64,000 nt of DNA, taken from contig NZ_JAMDGY010000080.1 in assembly GCF_028656955.1 (NCBI RefSeq), forward strand, positions 27,007 through 91,006. Reading direction: 5' to 3'. The notes below the pieces were generated by a model, which was not told the DNA's origin, did not search any database, and saw only the letters and a list, made by a program, of their open reading frames with translations. How positions within the stretch are numbered: the stretch's first letter is position 1; every line of letters starts with the position of its first letter. This DNA comes from Pseudomonas fontis (GTDB lineage Bacteria > Pseudomonadota > Gammaproteobacteria > Pseudomonadales > Pseudomonadaceae). Shown piece after piece: positions 7,061 through 16,833 of this stretch. The translations under genes and the position numbers were made by a program.

Positions 7061-8407
7061 TCAGCTCCCTGCTACCGTCATTCGCTCGATCAGCACCGAA
7101 CCGGTGTGGATATTGCTACGAGTTTCAAGATCATTACCGATGGCAACAATTTGCTGGAACATGTCTTTCATATTGCCGGCAATCGTGACTTCCTGGACCG
7201 GGAACTGGATCTCGCCGTTCTCGACCCAGAAGCCCGCCGCGCCGCGCGAATAATCGCCGGTAACCATGTTCAGGCCATGCCCCATCAGCTCGGTAACCAG
7301 CAGCCCGCGCCCCATGCGGCGGATCAAGGCCGCCTGATCCTCTACACCATGGGTCACATACAGGTTGTGCACGCCGCCGGCGTTTGCGGTGCTTGGCAGG
7401 CCGAGCTTGCGACCGGAATAGGTGCCCAGCACATAGGACACCAGCTCGCCCTTTTCGACGAACGGTTTGGCGTAAGTCGCCAGCCCGTCACCATCGAACG
7501 AAGAACTACCCAGAGCACGCATCAGGTGCGGGCGCTCATCCAGGGTCAACCAGCTGGGGAACAACTGCTGGCCCATCGTGCCTTCCAGGAACGACGACTT
7601 GCGGTACAGATTGCCGCCGGAAATCGCCGAGAGGAAGCTGCCGAAGAGGCCGCCGGCCAGCTCCGCAGAAAACAGCACCGGCACTTCGCAAGTCGGTACC
7701 GGACGCGCACCCAGGCGGCTGGCCGCGCGCTGCGCCGCACGCTGACCAATGCTGCGTGGGTCGGCGAGCAAATCGCCCTGGCGATGGACGTCATACCAGT
7801 AGTCACGCTGCATTTGCCCGTCGCCCTCGGCGATCATCACACAGCTCAGGCTGTGCCGAGTGGAGGCATAACCACCGATGAACCCGTGACTGTTGCCATA
7901 CACGCGGCAACCTTGGTGCGTATTCAACGTGGTGCCATCAGCGTTCTTGATGCGGGCATCAGCGTCGAACGCGGCCGCTTCACAGATCAGCGCCTTTTCG
8001 ATGGCCTGCTCGGGGGTGATGTCCCAGGCATGGTAAAGATCAAAGTCTTGCAGGTCGCGCGCCATCAAGGCCGGGTCAGCCAAGCCGGAGCAATCGTCCT
8101 CGGAAGTGTGCTTGGCAATCGCCAGCGCAGCGGCCACGGTTTCGCGGATCGCTTCGGCGCCGCTGGCCGAAGTGCTCGCCGATCCTTTGCGCTGGCCTAC
8201 ATACAGGGTGATGCCAAAACCCTGGTCACGGTTGAACTCGACGGTTTCCACCTCGCGCTGGCGCACCGAGGTCGACAACCCCTGCTCCAGCGACACGGCC
8301 ACTTCGCAGGCACTGGCGCCCTGGCGCTTGGCTTCGGCGATGATCTGCTCAACCTGTTCCTGCAAGGCCGGTAGTGCTTGCGGGCCTACGCTCTGGACTG
8401 CACTCAT
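7061..8407 (-). CDS. pmbA: TldE/PmbA, metalloprotease-partner subunit
   Basis: 448-aa TldD/PmbA family protein, the non-catalytic partner of TldD. The heterodimer degrades unfolded peptides and in E. coli matures microcin B17 and degrades the CcdA antitoxin. The fold is recognisable in GITLYVGQRKGSAS, LFSAELAGGLFGSFL and GADELMGHG-like stretches (here VTELMGHGLNMVTGDYS). There is no HExxH, as expected for this subunit. ATG 8407 has GGAG 6 nt upstream. tldD is 672 bp away at 9080, separated by darP on the opposite strand. Confidence 0.94.
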   Translation of the reverse strand: MSAVQSVGPQALPALQEQVEQIIAEAKRQGASACEVAVSLEQGLSTSVRQREVETVEFNRDQGFGITLYVGQRKGSASTSASGAEAIRETVAAALAIAKHTSEDDCSGLADPALMARDLQDFDLYHAWDITPEQAIEKALICEAAAFDADARIKNADGTTLNTHQGCRVYGNSHGFIGGYASTRHSLSCVMIAEGDGQMQRDYWYDVHRQGDLLADPRSIGQRAAQRAASRLGARPVPTCEVPVLFSAELAGGLFGSFLSAISGGNLYRKSSFLEGTMGQQLFPSWLTLDERPHLMRALGSSSFDGDGLATYAKPFVEKGELVSYVLGTYSGRKLGLPSTANAGGVHNLYVTHGVEDQAALIRRMGRGLLVTELMGHGLNMVTGDYSRGAAGFWVENGEIQFPVQEVTIAGNMKDMFQQIVAIGNDLETRSNIHTGSVLIERMTVAGS

Positions 8408-8515
8408 GGTTTTCTCCACTCAAATTCTGCGTTCGGCGAAGGTCATTCTACGACCGGGCCGGACAAGCGGCCCCCGACTGGTTATCATGGCGGCGATTCT
8501 CAGCGGACTGCCCCC

Positions 8516-9037
8516 ATGGTTGATTCTTACGACACCGCCTTCGACGGCGAAAAAAGCAAAACCCAAATCAAGCGCGAACTTCAGGCGCTGGTCGAGATGG
8601 GCGAGCGCCTTACTACGCTCAAGCCCGATACCCTGGCCAAACTGCCGTTGACCGACGAAATGCGCGCGGCCCTGGTAGAGCACAAGAAGCACACCGCAAA
8701 CGAGGCGAAACGGCGTCATCGTTCGTTCATCGGCCGGCTGATGCGCGATCAGGACATCGACGCGATCAATGCGCTGCTTGAACAACTCGATGCCTCCTCC
8801 CGCCAGTACAACGAGCGTTTCCACAACCTCGAACGCTGGCGCGACCGGCTGATCGACGGCACCGACGAGGTCCTGGAGAAATTCGTCCAGGAATTCCCGG
8901 ACGCCGATCGCCAGCAACTGCGCTCGCTAATCCGCCAGGCCCAGCATGAGCTGAAGACCAACAAGGCGCCTTCCGCCGGCCGCAAGATCTTCAAGTACAT
9001 TCGCGAACTGGACGAGATTCAACGCGGCCTGCGTTGA
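8516..9037 (+). CDS. darP: Ribosome biogenesis factor DarP/YjgA (DUF615)
   Basis: 173-aa, strongly charged helical protein of the YjgA/DUF615 family, which associates with 50S precursors and supports late large-subunit assembly. It contains ANEAKRRHRSFIGRLMR and ends APSAGRKIFKYIRELDE, both typical of the family. I choose ATG 8516 (MVDSYDTAFDGEKSK); the longer frame from 8378 overlaps pmbA on the other strand. It is transcribed divergently from pmbA and convergently with tldD, an arrangement common in Pseudomonas. Confidence 0.93.
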   Translation: MVDSYDTAFDGEKSKTQIKRELQALVEMGERLTTLKPDTLAKLPLTDEMRAALVEHKKHTANEAKRRHRSFIGRLMRDQDIDAINALLEQLDASSRQYNERFHNLERWRDRLIDGTDEVLEKFVQEFPDADRQQLRSLIRQAQHELKTNKAPSAGRKIFKYIRELDEIQRGLR

Positions 9038-9045
9038 ACCCCGCA

Positions 9046-9075
9046 ACCGGGCAGGCACCCTGCCTGTCCGGTTTC
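9046..9075. terminator. Bidirectional terminator between darP and tldD
   Basis: A 12-bp stem with one G-T pair (9046-9057 with 9061-9072) and a CCC loop is followed by TTT. It lies between two convergent stops and can serve both. Confidence 0.75.
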
Positions 9076-9079
9076 AGTG

Positions 9080-10519
9080 TCATGCGCCCGTGCCACCCAC
9101 GGTGATCGCATCGATTTTCAGGGTCGGCTGACCCACACCCACCGGCAGCGATTGCCCATCCTTGCCACAGGTACCGACGCCACTGTCCAGTGACAGGTCG
9201 TTGCCGACCATCGACACCTTGCTCATCGCCTCCGGACCGTTACCGATCAACGTCGCACCCTTGACCGGCGCAGTGATCTTGCCGTCCTCGATCAGGTACG
9301 CCTCGCTGGTGGAGAAGACGAACTTGCCGCTGGTGATATCCACCTGGCCACCGCCAAGGTTGGCGCAGTAGATACCGCGCTTCACCGACTTGATGATTTC
9401 TTCCGGGTCGCTCTCGCCAGCACGCATGTAGGTGTTGGTCATGCGTGGCATCGGCAGGTGCGCGTAGGATTCACGGCGACCGTTGCCGGTGACGGCCATG
9501 CCCATCAGGCGGGCATTGAGCTTGTCTTGCATGTAGCCCGTGAGCACGCCTTTCTCGATCAGCGTGGTGCATTCGGTTGGCGTGCCTTCGTCATCCACGC
9601 TCAACGAACCACGACGCCCTTCGAGGGTGCCGTCGTCGACAATCGTGCAGAGTTTGGAGGCAACCATTTCACCCATGCGGCCGCTGTAGGCCGAGCTGCC
9701 CTTGCGGTTGAAGTCACCCTCAAGGCCGTGGCCAACCGCTTCGTGCAGCAGCACACCCGACCAGCCTGAACCCAACACCACCGGCAAGGTGCCGGCAGGC
9801 GCCGGAATCGCCTCAAGGTTGACCAGTGCCTGGCGCAGCGCCTCTCGGGCATAGCCCATCACGCGCTCATCGGTGAAGTAGCGATAGTCGGTACGACCAC
9901 CACCACCCTGACCACCGCGCTCACGACGACCGTTCTGTTCAACGATCACGCTGACGCTGAAGCGCACCAGTGGGCGGATGTCTGCGGCCAGGCTGCCATC
10001 GGCAGCGGCGATCAGAATGCGCTCCCAGACCCCGGCCATGCTCACGCTGACCTGCTGGATACGCGAGTCGAGGGCACGGGTGGCAACATCGACACGCTTG
10101 AGCAGTTCGACTTTCTCGGCGCGGCTCATGACTTCCAGGGGATTGCCCGGCCCGTACAGCGCTGTCACATCCTGGCTGCGGAAAGCTTGCACGCTGCCGT
10201 TCTGGCCTGCCCGGGAAATCGAGCGGGCGGCGCGCGCCGCCGAGGTCAAGGCTTCAAGGTTGATCGCATTGCTGTAGGCGAAGCCGGTTTTCTCGCCGGA
10301 CTGGGCTCGCACGCCCACGCCCTGGTCGAGGTTGAAACTGCCTTCCTTGACGATGCCGTCTTCCAGCACCCAGGATTCCGAAATCTGCCCCTGGAAGTAC
10401 AGGTCGGCGGCGTCGATACCGGGACCAGCCAGCTCGCCCAGCACTGATTGCAGGCTGTCGAGGGTCAGGCCGCCGGGTGCCAGGAGGTGCTCACTGACCG
10501 TGGATAACATCTCGCTCAT
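9080..10519 (-). CDS. tldD: Metalloprotease TldD
   Basis: 479-aa catalytic subunit of the TldD/TldE zinc protease. The zinc motif HEAVGH is at residues 259-264 within LLHEAVGHGLEGD. A glycine-rich insertion (RGGQGGGGRTDY) lies near residue 201. I use ATG 10519 (MSEMLSTVSEH), which has GGAG 5 nt upstream, rather than the GTG two codons earlier. It is the last gene of the long minus-strand run from mreB, starting 2 bp after the stop of the upstream nitrilase gene. Substrates in Pseudomonas are unknown; peptide degradation is inferred from E. coli. Confidence 0.96.
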   Translation of the reverse strand: MSEMLSTVSEHLLAPGGLTLDSLQSVLGELAGPGIDAADLYFQGQISESWVLEDGIVKEGSFNLDQGVGVRAQSGEKTGFAYSNAINLEALTSAARAARSISRAGQNGSVQAFRSQDVTALYGPGNPLEVMSRAEKVELLKRVDVATRALDSRIQQVSVSMAGVWERILIAAADGSLAADIRPLVRFSVSVIVEQNGRRERGGQGGGGRTDYRYFTDERVMGYAREALRQALVNLEAIPAPAGTLPVVLGSGWSGVLLHEAVGHGLEGDFNRKGSSAYSGRMGEMVASKLCTIVDDGTLEGRRGSLSVDDEGTPTECTTLIEKGVLTGYMQDKLNARLMGMAVTGNGRRESYAHLPMPRMTNTYMRAGESDPEEIIKSVKRGIYCANLGGGQVDITSGKFVFSTSEAYLIEDGKITAPVKGATLIGNGPEAMSKVSMVGNDLSLDSGVGTCGKDGQSLPVGVGQPTLKIDAITVGGTGA

Positions 10520-10521
10520 AG

Positions 10522-11379
10522 TCACTCCGAGGTGTGCGCAGGCCGCAAGGCGTCCTGCGAGAAAAAGCGCCGGTGCGAGGCCACCGGCATCCGCGCCCGA
10601 ATGGACGCCTGTTCGTTGCTGTCGCGGGGCGCCAGCAACACCGCTTCACCGCTGGCCTGTTCGGCGAGGATTCGCCCCCAGGGGTCAACGATGGCGGCAT
10701 GACCAAACGTTTCCCGTGGCCCCGGGTGCGTACCGCCCTGGGCGGCCGCGAGTACATAACATTGCGTTTCAATGGCCCTGGCGCGTATCAGCACCTCCCA
10801 ATGCGCCGCGCCGGTCACCGCCGTGAACGCCGCCGGGGCGGTGATCAGTTCAGCGCCTGCTGCGCGCAACGCGCTGTACAGCTCAGGGAAGCGCAGGTCG
10901 TAACACACGCTCAAGCCCAACCGACCCACCGGCGTATCAGCCACCACCACCTGCCCGCCGTGGGCATAGTCGTCGGACTCGCGGTAACGCCCACGATTGT
11001 CGGCCACATCCACATCGAACAGGTGCAATTTGTCGTAGCGGGCGACCTGCTCGCCCTGCTCGTCGATCAACAGGGAGCAGGCATGGGCTTTGGCCTCGGG
11101 CTGACCGACAGGCGGCAACGGCAAGGTGCCCGCTACGATCCATAACTTGAGGTCGCGGGCGGTCTGTTTCAACCAGGGCAGAATCGGGCCTTCGCCCAGC
11201 GCCTCGGCCCGACCGATCGCCGCGCTGTCGCGTCGGCCCATGGCGGCAAAGTTTTCCGGCAGCACGGCCAACCGTGCGCCGCCCTGGGCAGCCTGCTCGA
11301 GCAACGCGCGAGCCCGCTGCAGATTGGCCAGCACGTCGTCCTGGCTGACCATCTGGATTACCGCTGAGAGCTTGTCCAT
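10522..11379 (-). CDS. Carbon-nitrogen hydrolase (nitrilase superfamily, Nit/deaminated-glutathione amidase-like)
   Basis: 285-aa member of the nitrilase superfamily. The catalytic Glu-Lys-Cys triad is visible as VLPENFA, RYDKLHLFD and LSVCYDLRFPELY. The YDKxHLFDV context and short length point to the Nit1 branch, which removes the amide from deaminated glutathione as metabolite repair; omega-amidase is an alternative. It overlaps neither neighbour: 3 bp after yhdP and 2 bp before tldD, so all three are probably one transcript. The exact substrate cannot be read from sequence. Confidence 0.88.
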   Translation of the reverse strand: MDKLSAVIQMVSQDDVLANLQRARALLEQAAQGGARLAVLPENFAAMGRRDSAAIGRAEALGEGPILPWLKQTARDLKLWIVAGTLPLPPVGQPEAKAHACSLLIDEQGEQVARYDKLHLFDVDVADNRGRYRESDDYAHGGQVVVADTPVGRLGLSVCYDLRFPELYSALRAAGAELITAPAAFTAVTGAAHWEVLIRARAIETQCYVLAAAQGGTHPGPRETFGHAAIVDPWGRILAEQASGEAVLLAPRDSNEQASIRARMPVASHRRFFSQDALRPAHTSE

Positions 11380-11382
11380 GTC

Positions 11383-14300
11383 CTAGCGCGATTTCTCGAA
11401 AGGTTTGATAAGGCTAATCTTAGGCTCTTTCCACGGACCTTCGACCCGATAATGCACGGCGGCGTAACGGGCAATGCGGTCACCGAGCAGGCGATCGACC
11501 AGGAACAGCGCCCCGCCGACAGCTGGCGCGCCGACAATCAGCGCCGCCAGCGGCAGATTGTTGGTGACCGGCAGGGTTACCTGCAGGTTGGCATCGACCC
11601 GGTCATGCAGCATGTCCAGCGTGCCATCAAGCTCAAGATTGCTCGACGGCCCGGTGAGGCTGATTGGCTCGCGGGTCACGTAGACGCCCTCGCTGGCGAC
11701 CAGCAGGCCCTTGACCCGGTCATAGCTCAAGCCCTTGTCGAGCAGGTCGGAGAAGTCCAGGCGCAGGCGCCGGCCAATCGAATTGAAGTTGAGCAAGCCG
11801 AACACCCGCAGTGCCTGGGCGCCGCCTTCCACTTCAACGAACTGCCCCGAACGCAGCGAGGCATCCAGGCTGCCGGAGAACCGCTTCAAGCCCACCCAGG
11901 CCGGCGAGCCGGGCCAGCGCCCATCGACATCAAGGTGAAAATCGCGGCTGGTGACCGTCGGGGCAAAGCCCCACGACTTCAGCACATCGGCCAGGTTCTT
12001 GCCCTCGACGCGCCCCTTGTACCAGCTGCTGGTCGCACCCGGCGCCCCTTCCCAGCCGGCATCGCCATCAATCAGCAGGCCGCCCTTGAGGTTCAGGTCC
12101 ATGTCGTTGAGGGCAATGCCCTTGGCATTCGGGCGAACCTTCAGGGCAAAGCTGCCGAGCAGGTCATCACCACGGAACAGCTTGTCGATATTCAGGTTGA
12201 TCGCCGGGATCTTGCGCGGGTCGACGCTGGCCAGCGGGTCCGGGCCATCCGGGGAGTCGGCTTCGGCCGGGTCGGCCGGCGGCAGATGAATGGTCGGCAG
12301 GTTGATGACGATTGGCGCGCCCTTGGCGTCAGGCACACGTGCATTGCCGATAACTTCCTTGCTGTCCAGGCGCAACGCCCAGTTGTCGCTATTGCGGTCC
12401 AGGCGCACGACGGCCTGGTTCAGGGTCATGCCATAGCCGCGCAACTGCCCCACGGTGACATCGACCCCGCGTAACGACTGACGGGCACTGCCGCCCGGAT
12501 CGCTGCCGCCAAGGCGTTCCAACTGCTTCTGCCAGGGCTCCAGCTCCAGGTCACTCAGCGCACCCCTGACCCGTAGCCCCTGGCCGGCCGGCAACTGCAC
12601 CGTGCCGCTACCGAACAGCAGGTCACCGCGCCCTTGGGCCATCTTGCCCACCGGTGCGGCATAGGCGAAGCTGGCCAACGCGTCATAGCGGAAATCGAAG
12701 CGCCGTTCAGGCCCCTGCAAGTTCATGCGGAACTGGCTGTCGCGGGTCGCTTCGGCGACCTTGCCGAACGGTGGCGGCAAGTCGATGGTCAAGCCCTTGA
12801 GGTTCGAATCGACCGTGAGCGAGTTGTCCTTGCTACCCAGGTTCACCTGCAACTGGTAGGGAGTTTCCCCTGAAACTGGTAGCGGCTGGGTGAATTGCAG
12901 CCAGTCAGTCAGCTTCTTCTGCGCGATCTGGCCCTTGGCAGTAATGCGGGTCTGCAATTGGCCTGGTGCGCCCTCGGCCGCGATCTGCGCGGTGATCGGC
13001 TTGTCGAAGGCTTGCGCGCTGATGTTCTGCCCACTCAGGCCCTTGTCGTAGTCGAAGCGGAAGTCACCCCTGAGCTGGGTCAGTTCCAGTGCGGGCTCGC
13101 TGATCTTCAAACGTGCGCGCTCGGTGGAAAAGTCGACCACGACCTTCGGCTGCTGGCCGGCCACCAGTGGGATATCCAGTTTCAGCTTGCCATTGAGCGG
13201 CCCTTCGCCCTCCCAGCCTGCGAAGGTGGCAGCCGTGCCAATCGGCGCCTCCTGGAGAATCTTGATGCCATCGCCCAGGGCGCCGTCGAACTCGCCATCC
13301 AGGTACAGGTGGCTGTGCTGGTCTGCCGCGACATGGGGGATATCGACATTGACCTGGCTGACCTGGGTATTGAGCAATTGCCCGGAACGCGCCTTGATCC
13401 GCACCCCCGCATCGTCGATGAAAACGTCGCCATCGACCTTGCTGACCTGCGGCCAGCCCGGCTGGAAGTCCAGCGTCGCGTCATGCACCTTGAAGAACAG
13501 GCTGATGCTGCGCGCATGGTTCGGGGCGTCATGGTTGAGTGAGCCCTGATACTGGAAATACCCCTGGTCCACCGCGCCCTTGAGGATCGCAGTGCGCAGC
13601 CAGTGGTCCACAGCCGGGCTGAGCACTTCAGGCAGGTACTTGCTGGTATAGCGCCCATCCCCGTCGACCAGGCCGACACGCAGGTCCATGTAGTCTTCAC
13701 GGGCGTCGTCGAACAGCAGGCGAATCAGGAAGTCACCGGCCACCTTGCCCTCCTCGCCCAATACCTTCAGGTACGGGGCAATCAAGGTGAAGCCTTCGCT
13801 GTCCAGGTGCCAGGTCAGCCGTGCATTGGCCTTGAGGTAGTGCCAGGGGTTCTCGAAGATAGGCACCAGGTGCAGCATGAAGTCTTCGGTATCCAGGCGC
13901 AGCTCGCCCTGCCCCAGGTCACCGCTGATCCGCCCGCTGACATTCCCGGCCGCCGGGGCGCCGTGGTAGGCATTGAAGCCGACCCGCTCCAGGTTCGCAT
14001 CGAAGGCCAGGCGGCGGTCACCTTCAGCCTTGGGCCGTACATCAAGCTTCACATTGCGCAGTGCGCCCGTCACCTTCAGGCCATCGACAACCGCCATGAG
14101 GGTGTCCGGCAGGGGCGCCAATGCGTCGATCAACGGGGTCAGCGGGGTCAGGTCAAGCCGGTCGGCCTGTAGGGCCCAGAGTTCGTCCGTGGAGTCGGTC
14201 GCAGCGCTCTGGCGCAATTGCAGATGGGACTGCCAACGCGTCTCGCCCAGGCTCATGGCCAGGGAGTCGACGGTCACATCGAAGCCTTGTTGATTGCGCC

Positions 14301-15201
14301 GGAACCAACTGGTCAGCGCCAGGTTGTGGACCGTGACCGCCTTGCGCTCGGCATAGGCCCCTTTCAACTGCGGGGCATTCAGGCGCACGGTTGCGCTTTG
14401 CAGTTGCTGCTTGCTCCAGTTCAGCCAGAACTCGCCACCGGCGCGCAGCTCTGCGGCCTTCCATTGCCCCAGCAGCTTCGGCGGCAGCCACTTGGACCAG
14501 TCGCTTTGCGGCAAGCTCAAATAGGCCTCGACCTCACCGTCACGCCACTGCGCCGCGCGTATCCGGCTGCGCACGCTCAGGCTCATGGGCTGGCCGTCGG
14601 GCAGGGTCATGCGCGCGTCCAGGCGCTGACGCACGCTGCCGGTTTGCAGGCCGAGTGCAACATAGGTCAGGGTCATCGGCTCGTGCTCGAAGGGCTCCAG
14701 GGTGACCTGGCTGTCGAGTACCGATACCTTGGCGACCACCTGCATCTGGTTGAGCAGTTGTTCGACGTCCAGTGGCTGGTCGTCCTTGAGCGGCAGGCCC
14801 TTGAGTGACCAGCGCCCGCTTTCGTCCTCGTGCAGGTTCAACTGCAAACCTGCCAGTTCCACCTGGGCCAGGCGTACCTGACGTTCGACCAGGCTGGACC
14901 ACAGGTCCGGCACCACCTTGACGGTGTCCAGGCGCAGCGCGCTGCGACCCTCGCCCACTTGTACGTCATGCACCAGCAACACCGGCGCCAGGCCACTCCA
15001 GTGGCCCTCCAGGCTACCGATATGCACCGGCATGCCGAGCGCAGCTTCGGCTTTTTCTTCAACCTCGACGCGATACTCGGCAACCAGCGGCACCAATTCG
15101 CGGCCCAGGCTCACATACAGCGCCAACAACACCACCAACAGCGCGCAGGCCCCCAGCCCCCAGCGGGTCAGGTTGCCCAGAACGCGGATCAGACGCTCCA
15201 T
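11383..15201 (-). CDS. yhdP: YhdP family AsmA-like envelope protein
   Basis: 1272-aa protein with one N-terminal membrane helix (about residues 15-32, GACALLVVLLALYVSLG) and a long beta-rich periplasmic body of the YhdP/DUF3971 type, ending in an AsmA-like C-terminal segment (KGLLVASEGVYVTREPISLTG). Family members form hydrophobic grooves bridging inner and outer membranes; E. coli YhdP with TamB and YdbH moves phospholipids outward. Length is normal for the family. It lies between rng (88 bp upstream) and the nitrilase gene, as in many gamma-proteobacteria. Confidence 0.93.
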   Translation of the reverse strand: MERLIRVLGNLTRWGLGACALLVVLLALYVSLGRELVPLVAEYRVEVEEKAEAALGMPVHIGSLEGHWSGLAPVLLVHDVQVGEGRSALRLDTVKVVPDLWSSLVERQVRLAQVELAGLQLNLHEDESGRWSLKGLPLKDDQPLDVEQLLNQMQVVAKVSVLDSQVTLEPFEHEPMTLTYVALGLQTGSVRQRLDARMTLPDGQPMSLSVRSRIRAAQWRDGEVEAYLSLPQSDWSKWLPPKLLGQWKAAELRAGGEFWLNWSKQQLQSATVRLNAPQLKGAYAERKAVTVHNLALTSWFRRNQQGFDVTVDSLAMSLGETRWQSHLQLRQSAATDSTDELWALQADRLDLTPLTPLIDALAPLPDTLMAVVDGLKVTGALRNVKLDVRPKAEGDRRLAFDANLERVGFNAYHGAPAAGNVSGRISGDLGQGELRLDTEDFMLHLVPIFENPWHYLKANARLTWHLDSEGFTLIAPYLKVLGEEGKVAGDFLIRLLFDDAREDYMDLRVGLVDGDGRYTSKYLPEVLSPAVDHWLRTAILKGAVDQGYFQYQGSLNHDAPNHARSISLFFKVHDATLDFQPGWPQVSKVDGDVFIDDAGVRIKARSGQLLNTQVSQVNVDIPHVAADQHSHLYLDGEFDGALGDGIKILQEAPIGTAATFAGWEGEGPLNGKLKLDIPLVAGQQPKVVVDFSTERARLKISEPALELTQLRGDFRFDYDKGLSGQNISAQAFDKPITAQIAAEGAPGQLQTRITAKGQIAQKKLTDWLQFTQPLPVSGETPYQLQVNLGSKDNSLTVDSNLKGLTIDLPPPFGKVAEATRDSQFRMNLQGPERRFDFRYDALASFAYAAPVGKMAQGRGDLLFGSGTVQLPAGQGLRVRGALSDLELEPWQKQLERLGGSDPGGSARQSLRGVDVTVGQLRGYGMTLNQAVVRLDRNSDNWALRLDSKEVIGNARVPDAKGAPIVINLPTIHLPPADPAEADSPDGPDPLASVDPRKIPAINLNIDKLFRGDDLLGSFALKVRPNAKGIALNDMDLNLKGGLLIDGDAGWEGAPGATSSWYKGRVEGKNLADVLKSWGFAPTVTSRDFHLDVDGRWPGSPAWVGLKRFSGSLDASLRSGQFVEVEGGAQALRVFGLLNFNSIGRRLRLDFSDLLDKGLSYDRVKGLLVASEGVYVTREPISLTGPSSNLELDGTLDMLHDRVDANLQVTLPVTNNLPLAALIVGAPAVGGALFLVDRLLGDRIARYAAVHYRVEGPWKEPKISLIKPFEKSR

Positions 15202-15289
15202 GGCAAAGCCCCCCCGAGTCGTCCATTAACTATGGCCCGAGCTTTGCGGTTTGCCAGCGACGATGGCGGCGCGTTGAAGTCATAACGTG

Positions 15290-16747
15290 TCAGAGCAGCA
15301 CCACATCATATTGTTCCTGGGAGTACATGGACTCGACCTGGAAGCGAATGGTTCGCCCGATGAACGTCTCGAGCTCGGCTACGTTGCCCGACTCCTCATC
15401 GAGCAGGCGGTCGACGACCTTCTGGTTGGCCAGTACCCGATAGCCTTCGGCCTGATAGGCACGGGCCTCACGCAAAATTTCGCGGAAGATCTCGTAGCAG
15501 ATGGTCTCCGGGGTTTTCAGCTTGCCGCGCCCCTGACAGCAGCTGCAGGGTTCGCAGAGCACCTGCTCAAGGCTTTCACGGGTCCGCTTGCGGGTCATCT
15601 GCACCAGGCCCAACTCGGTGATCCCGATGATATTGGTCTTGGCGTGGTCGCGCTCCAGCTGTTTCTCCAGGGTGCGCAGCACCTGGCGCTGGTGCTCTTC
15701 GTCTTCCATGTCGATGAAGTCGATGATGATGATCCCGCCGATGTTGCGCAGGCGCAGCTGGCGGGCAATCGCGGTGGCCGCTTCGAGATTGGTCTTGAAG
15801 ATGGTTTCCTCAAGGTTGCGGTGCCCGACGAACGCCCCGGTGTTGACGTCGATGGTGGTCATCGCTTCAGCCGGGTCGACTACCAGGTAGCCACCGGACT
15901 TGAGCGGCACCTTGCGGTCCAGTGCCCGTTGGATTTCATCTTCGACGCCATACAGGTCGAAAATCGGTCGCTCGCCTGGGTAATGCTCCAGACGGTCGGC
16001 AATTTCCGGCATCAGTTCGGCGACGAACTGTGTGGTTTTCTGGAAGGTTTCCCGCGAGTCGATGCGGATCTTCTCGATCTTCGGGTTAACCAGGTCGCGC
16101 AGGGTGCGCAGGGCCAGGCCGAGGTCTTCGTAGATTTCGGTCGGGGCCCCCACCGTCTTGATCTGCGCGCCGATCTGGTCCCAGAGGCGACGCAGGTAAC
16201 GGATGTCCATGAGGATCTCATCGGCGCCGGCACCTTCGGCCGCAGTGCGCAGGATGAAGCCGCCGGCATCCTTGATGTTTTCTGCGGCAATGCAATCGGC
16301 GACCACCTGTTTAAGGCGCTCACGCTCGCCTTCGTCTTCGATCTTCAGCGAAATACCGACATGACTGGTGCGCGGCATGTACACCAGGTAGCGCGAAGGG
16401 ATCGACAACTGGGTGGTCAGGCGCGCGCCCTTGGAACCGATCGGGTCCTTGGTGACCTGGACCACCAGGCTCTGGCCTTCATGGACCAGGGCGCTGATGG
16501 TCTCAAGCGTCGCCCCTTCGCGCAGGGAGATTTCCGAGGCATGGATGAATGCCGCGCGCTCCAGGCCGATATCGACGAAGGCCGCCTGCATGCCAGGCAA
16601 CACCCGCACTACCTTGCCCTTGTAGATATTGCCAACGATGCCGCGGCGCTGGGTGCGCTCGACGTGCACTTCCTGAAGAACACCGTTCTCCACCACCGCC
16701 ACGCGTGATTCCATCGGCGTGATATTGATCAGAATCTCTTCACTCAT
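15290..16747 (-). CDS. rng: Ribonuclease G
   Basis: 485-aa RNase E/G family endoribonuclease, involved in 16S rRNA 5' maturation and mRNA turnover. It has an N-terminal S1 domain (about residues 36-120, IYKGKVVRVLPGMQAAFVDI), catalytic metal-binding aspartates in IDVNTGAFVG and IIIIDFIDME, and the zinc-link cysteines in EPCSCCQGRGK (about residue 400). It lacks the long C-terminal degradosome scaffold of RNase E, so RNase G is the right assignment. It sits between maf and yhdP, the conserved order. Confidence 0.96.
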   Translation of the reverse strand: MSEEILINITPMESRVAVVENGVLQEVHVERTQRRGIVGNIYKGKVVRVLPGMQAAFVDIGLERAAFIHASEISLREGATLETISALVHEGQSLVVQVTKDPIGSKGARLTTQLSIPSRYLVYMPRTSHVGISLKIEDEGERERLKQVVADCIAAENIKDAGGFILRTAAEGAGADEILMDIRYLRRLWDQIGAQIKTVGAPTEIYEDLGLALRTLRDLVNPKIEKIRIDSRETFQKTTQFVAELMPEIADRLEHYPGERPIFDLYGVEDEIQRALDRKVPLKSGGYLVVDPAEAMTTIDVNTGAFVGHRNLEETIFKTNLEAATAIARQLRLRNIGGIIIIDFIDMEDEEHQRQVLRTLEKQLERDHAKTNIIGITELGLVQMTRKRTRESLEQVLCEPCSCCQGRGKLKTPETICYEIFREILREARAYQAEGYRVLANQKVVDRLLDEESGNVAELETFIGRTIRFQVESMYSQEQYDVVLL

Positions 16748-16833
16748 GGCAGGCTCTCGTCAAAGGTCTTCAGGTAATGATGGATTGCCCGGCGGTCGCT
16801 GGCGAGCAATAAACGGTGTCAGCGCGTCCTCTT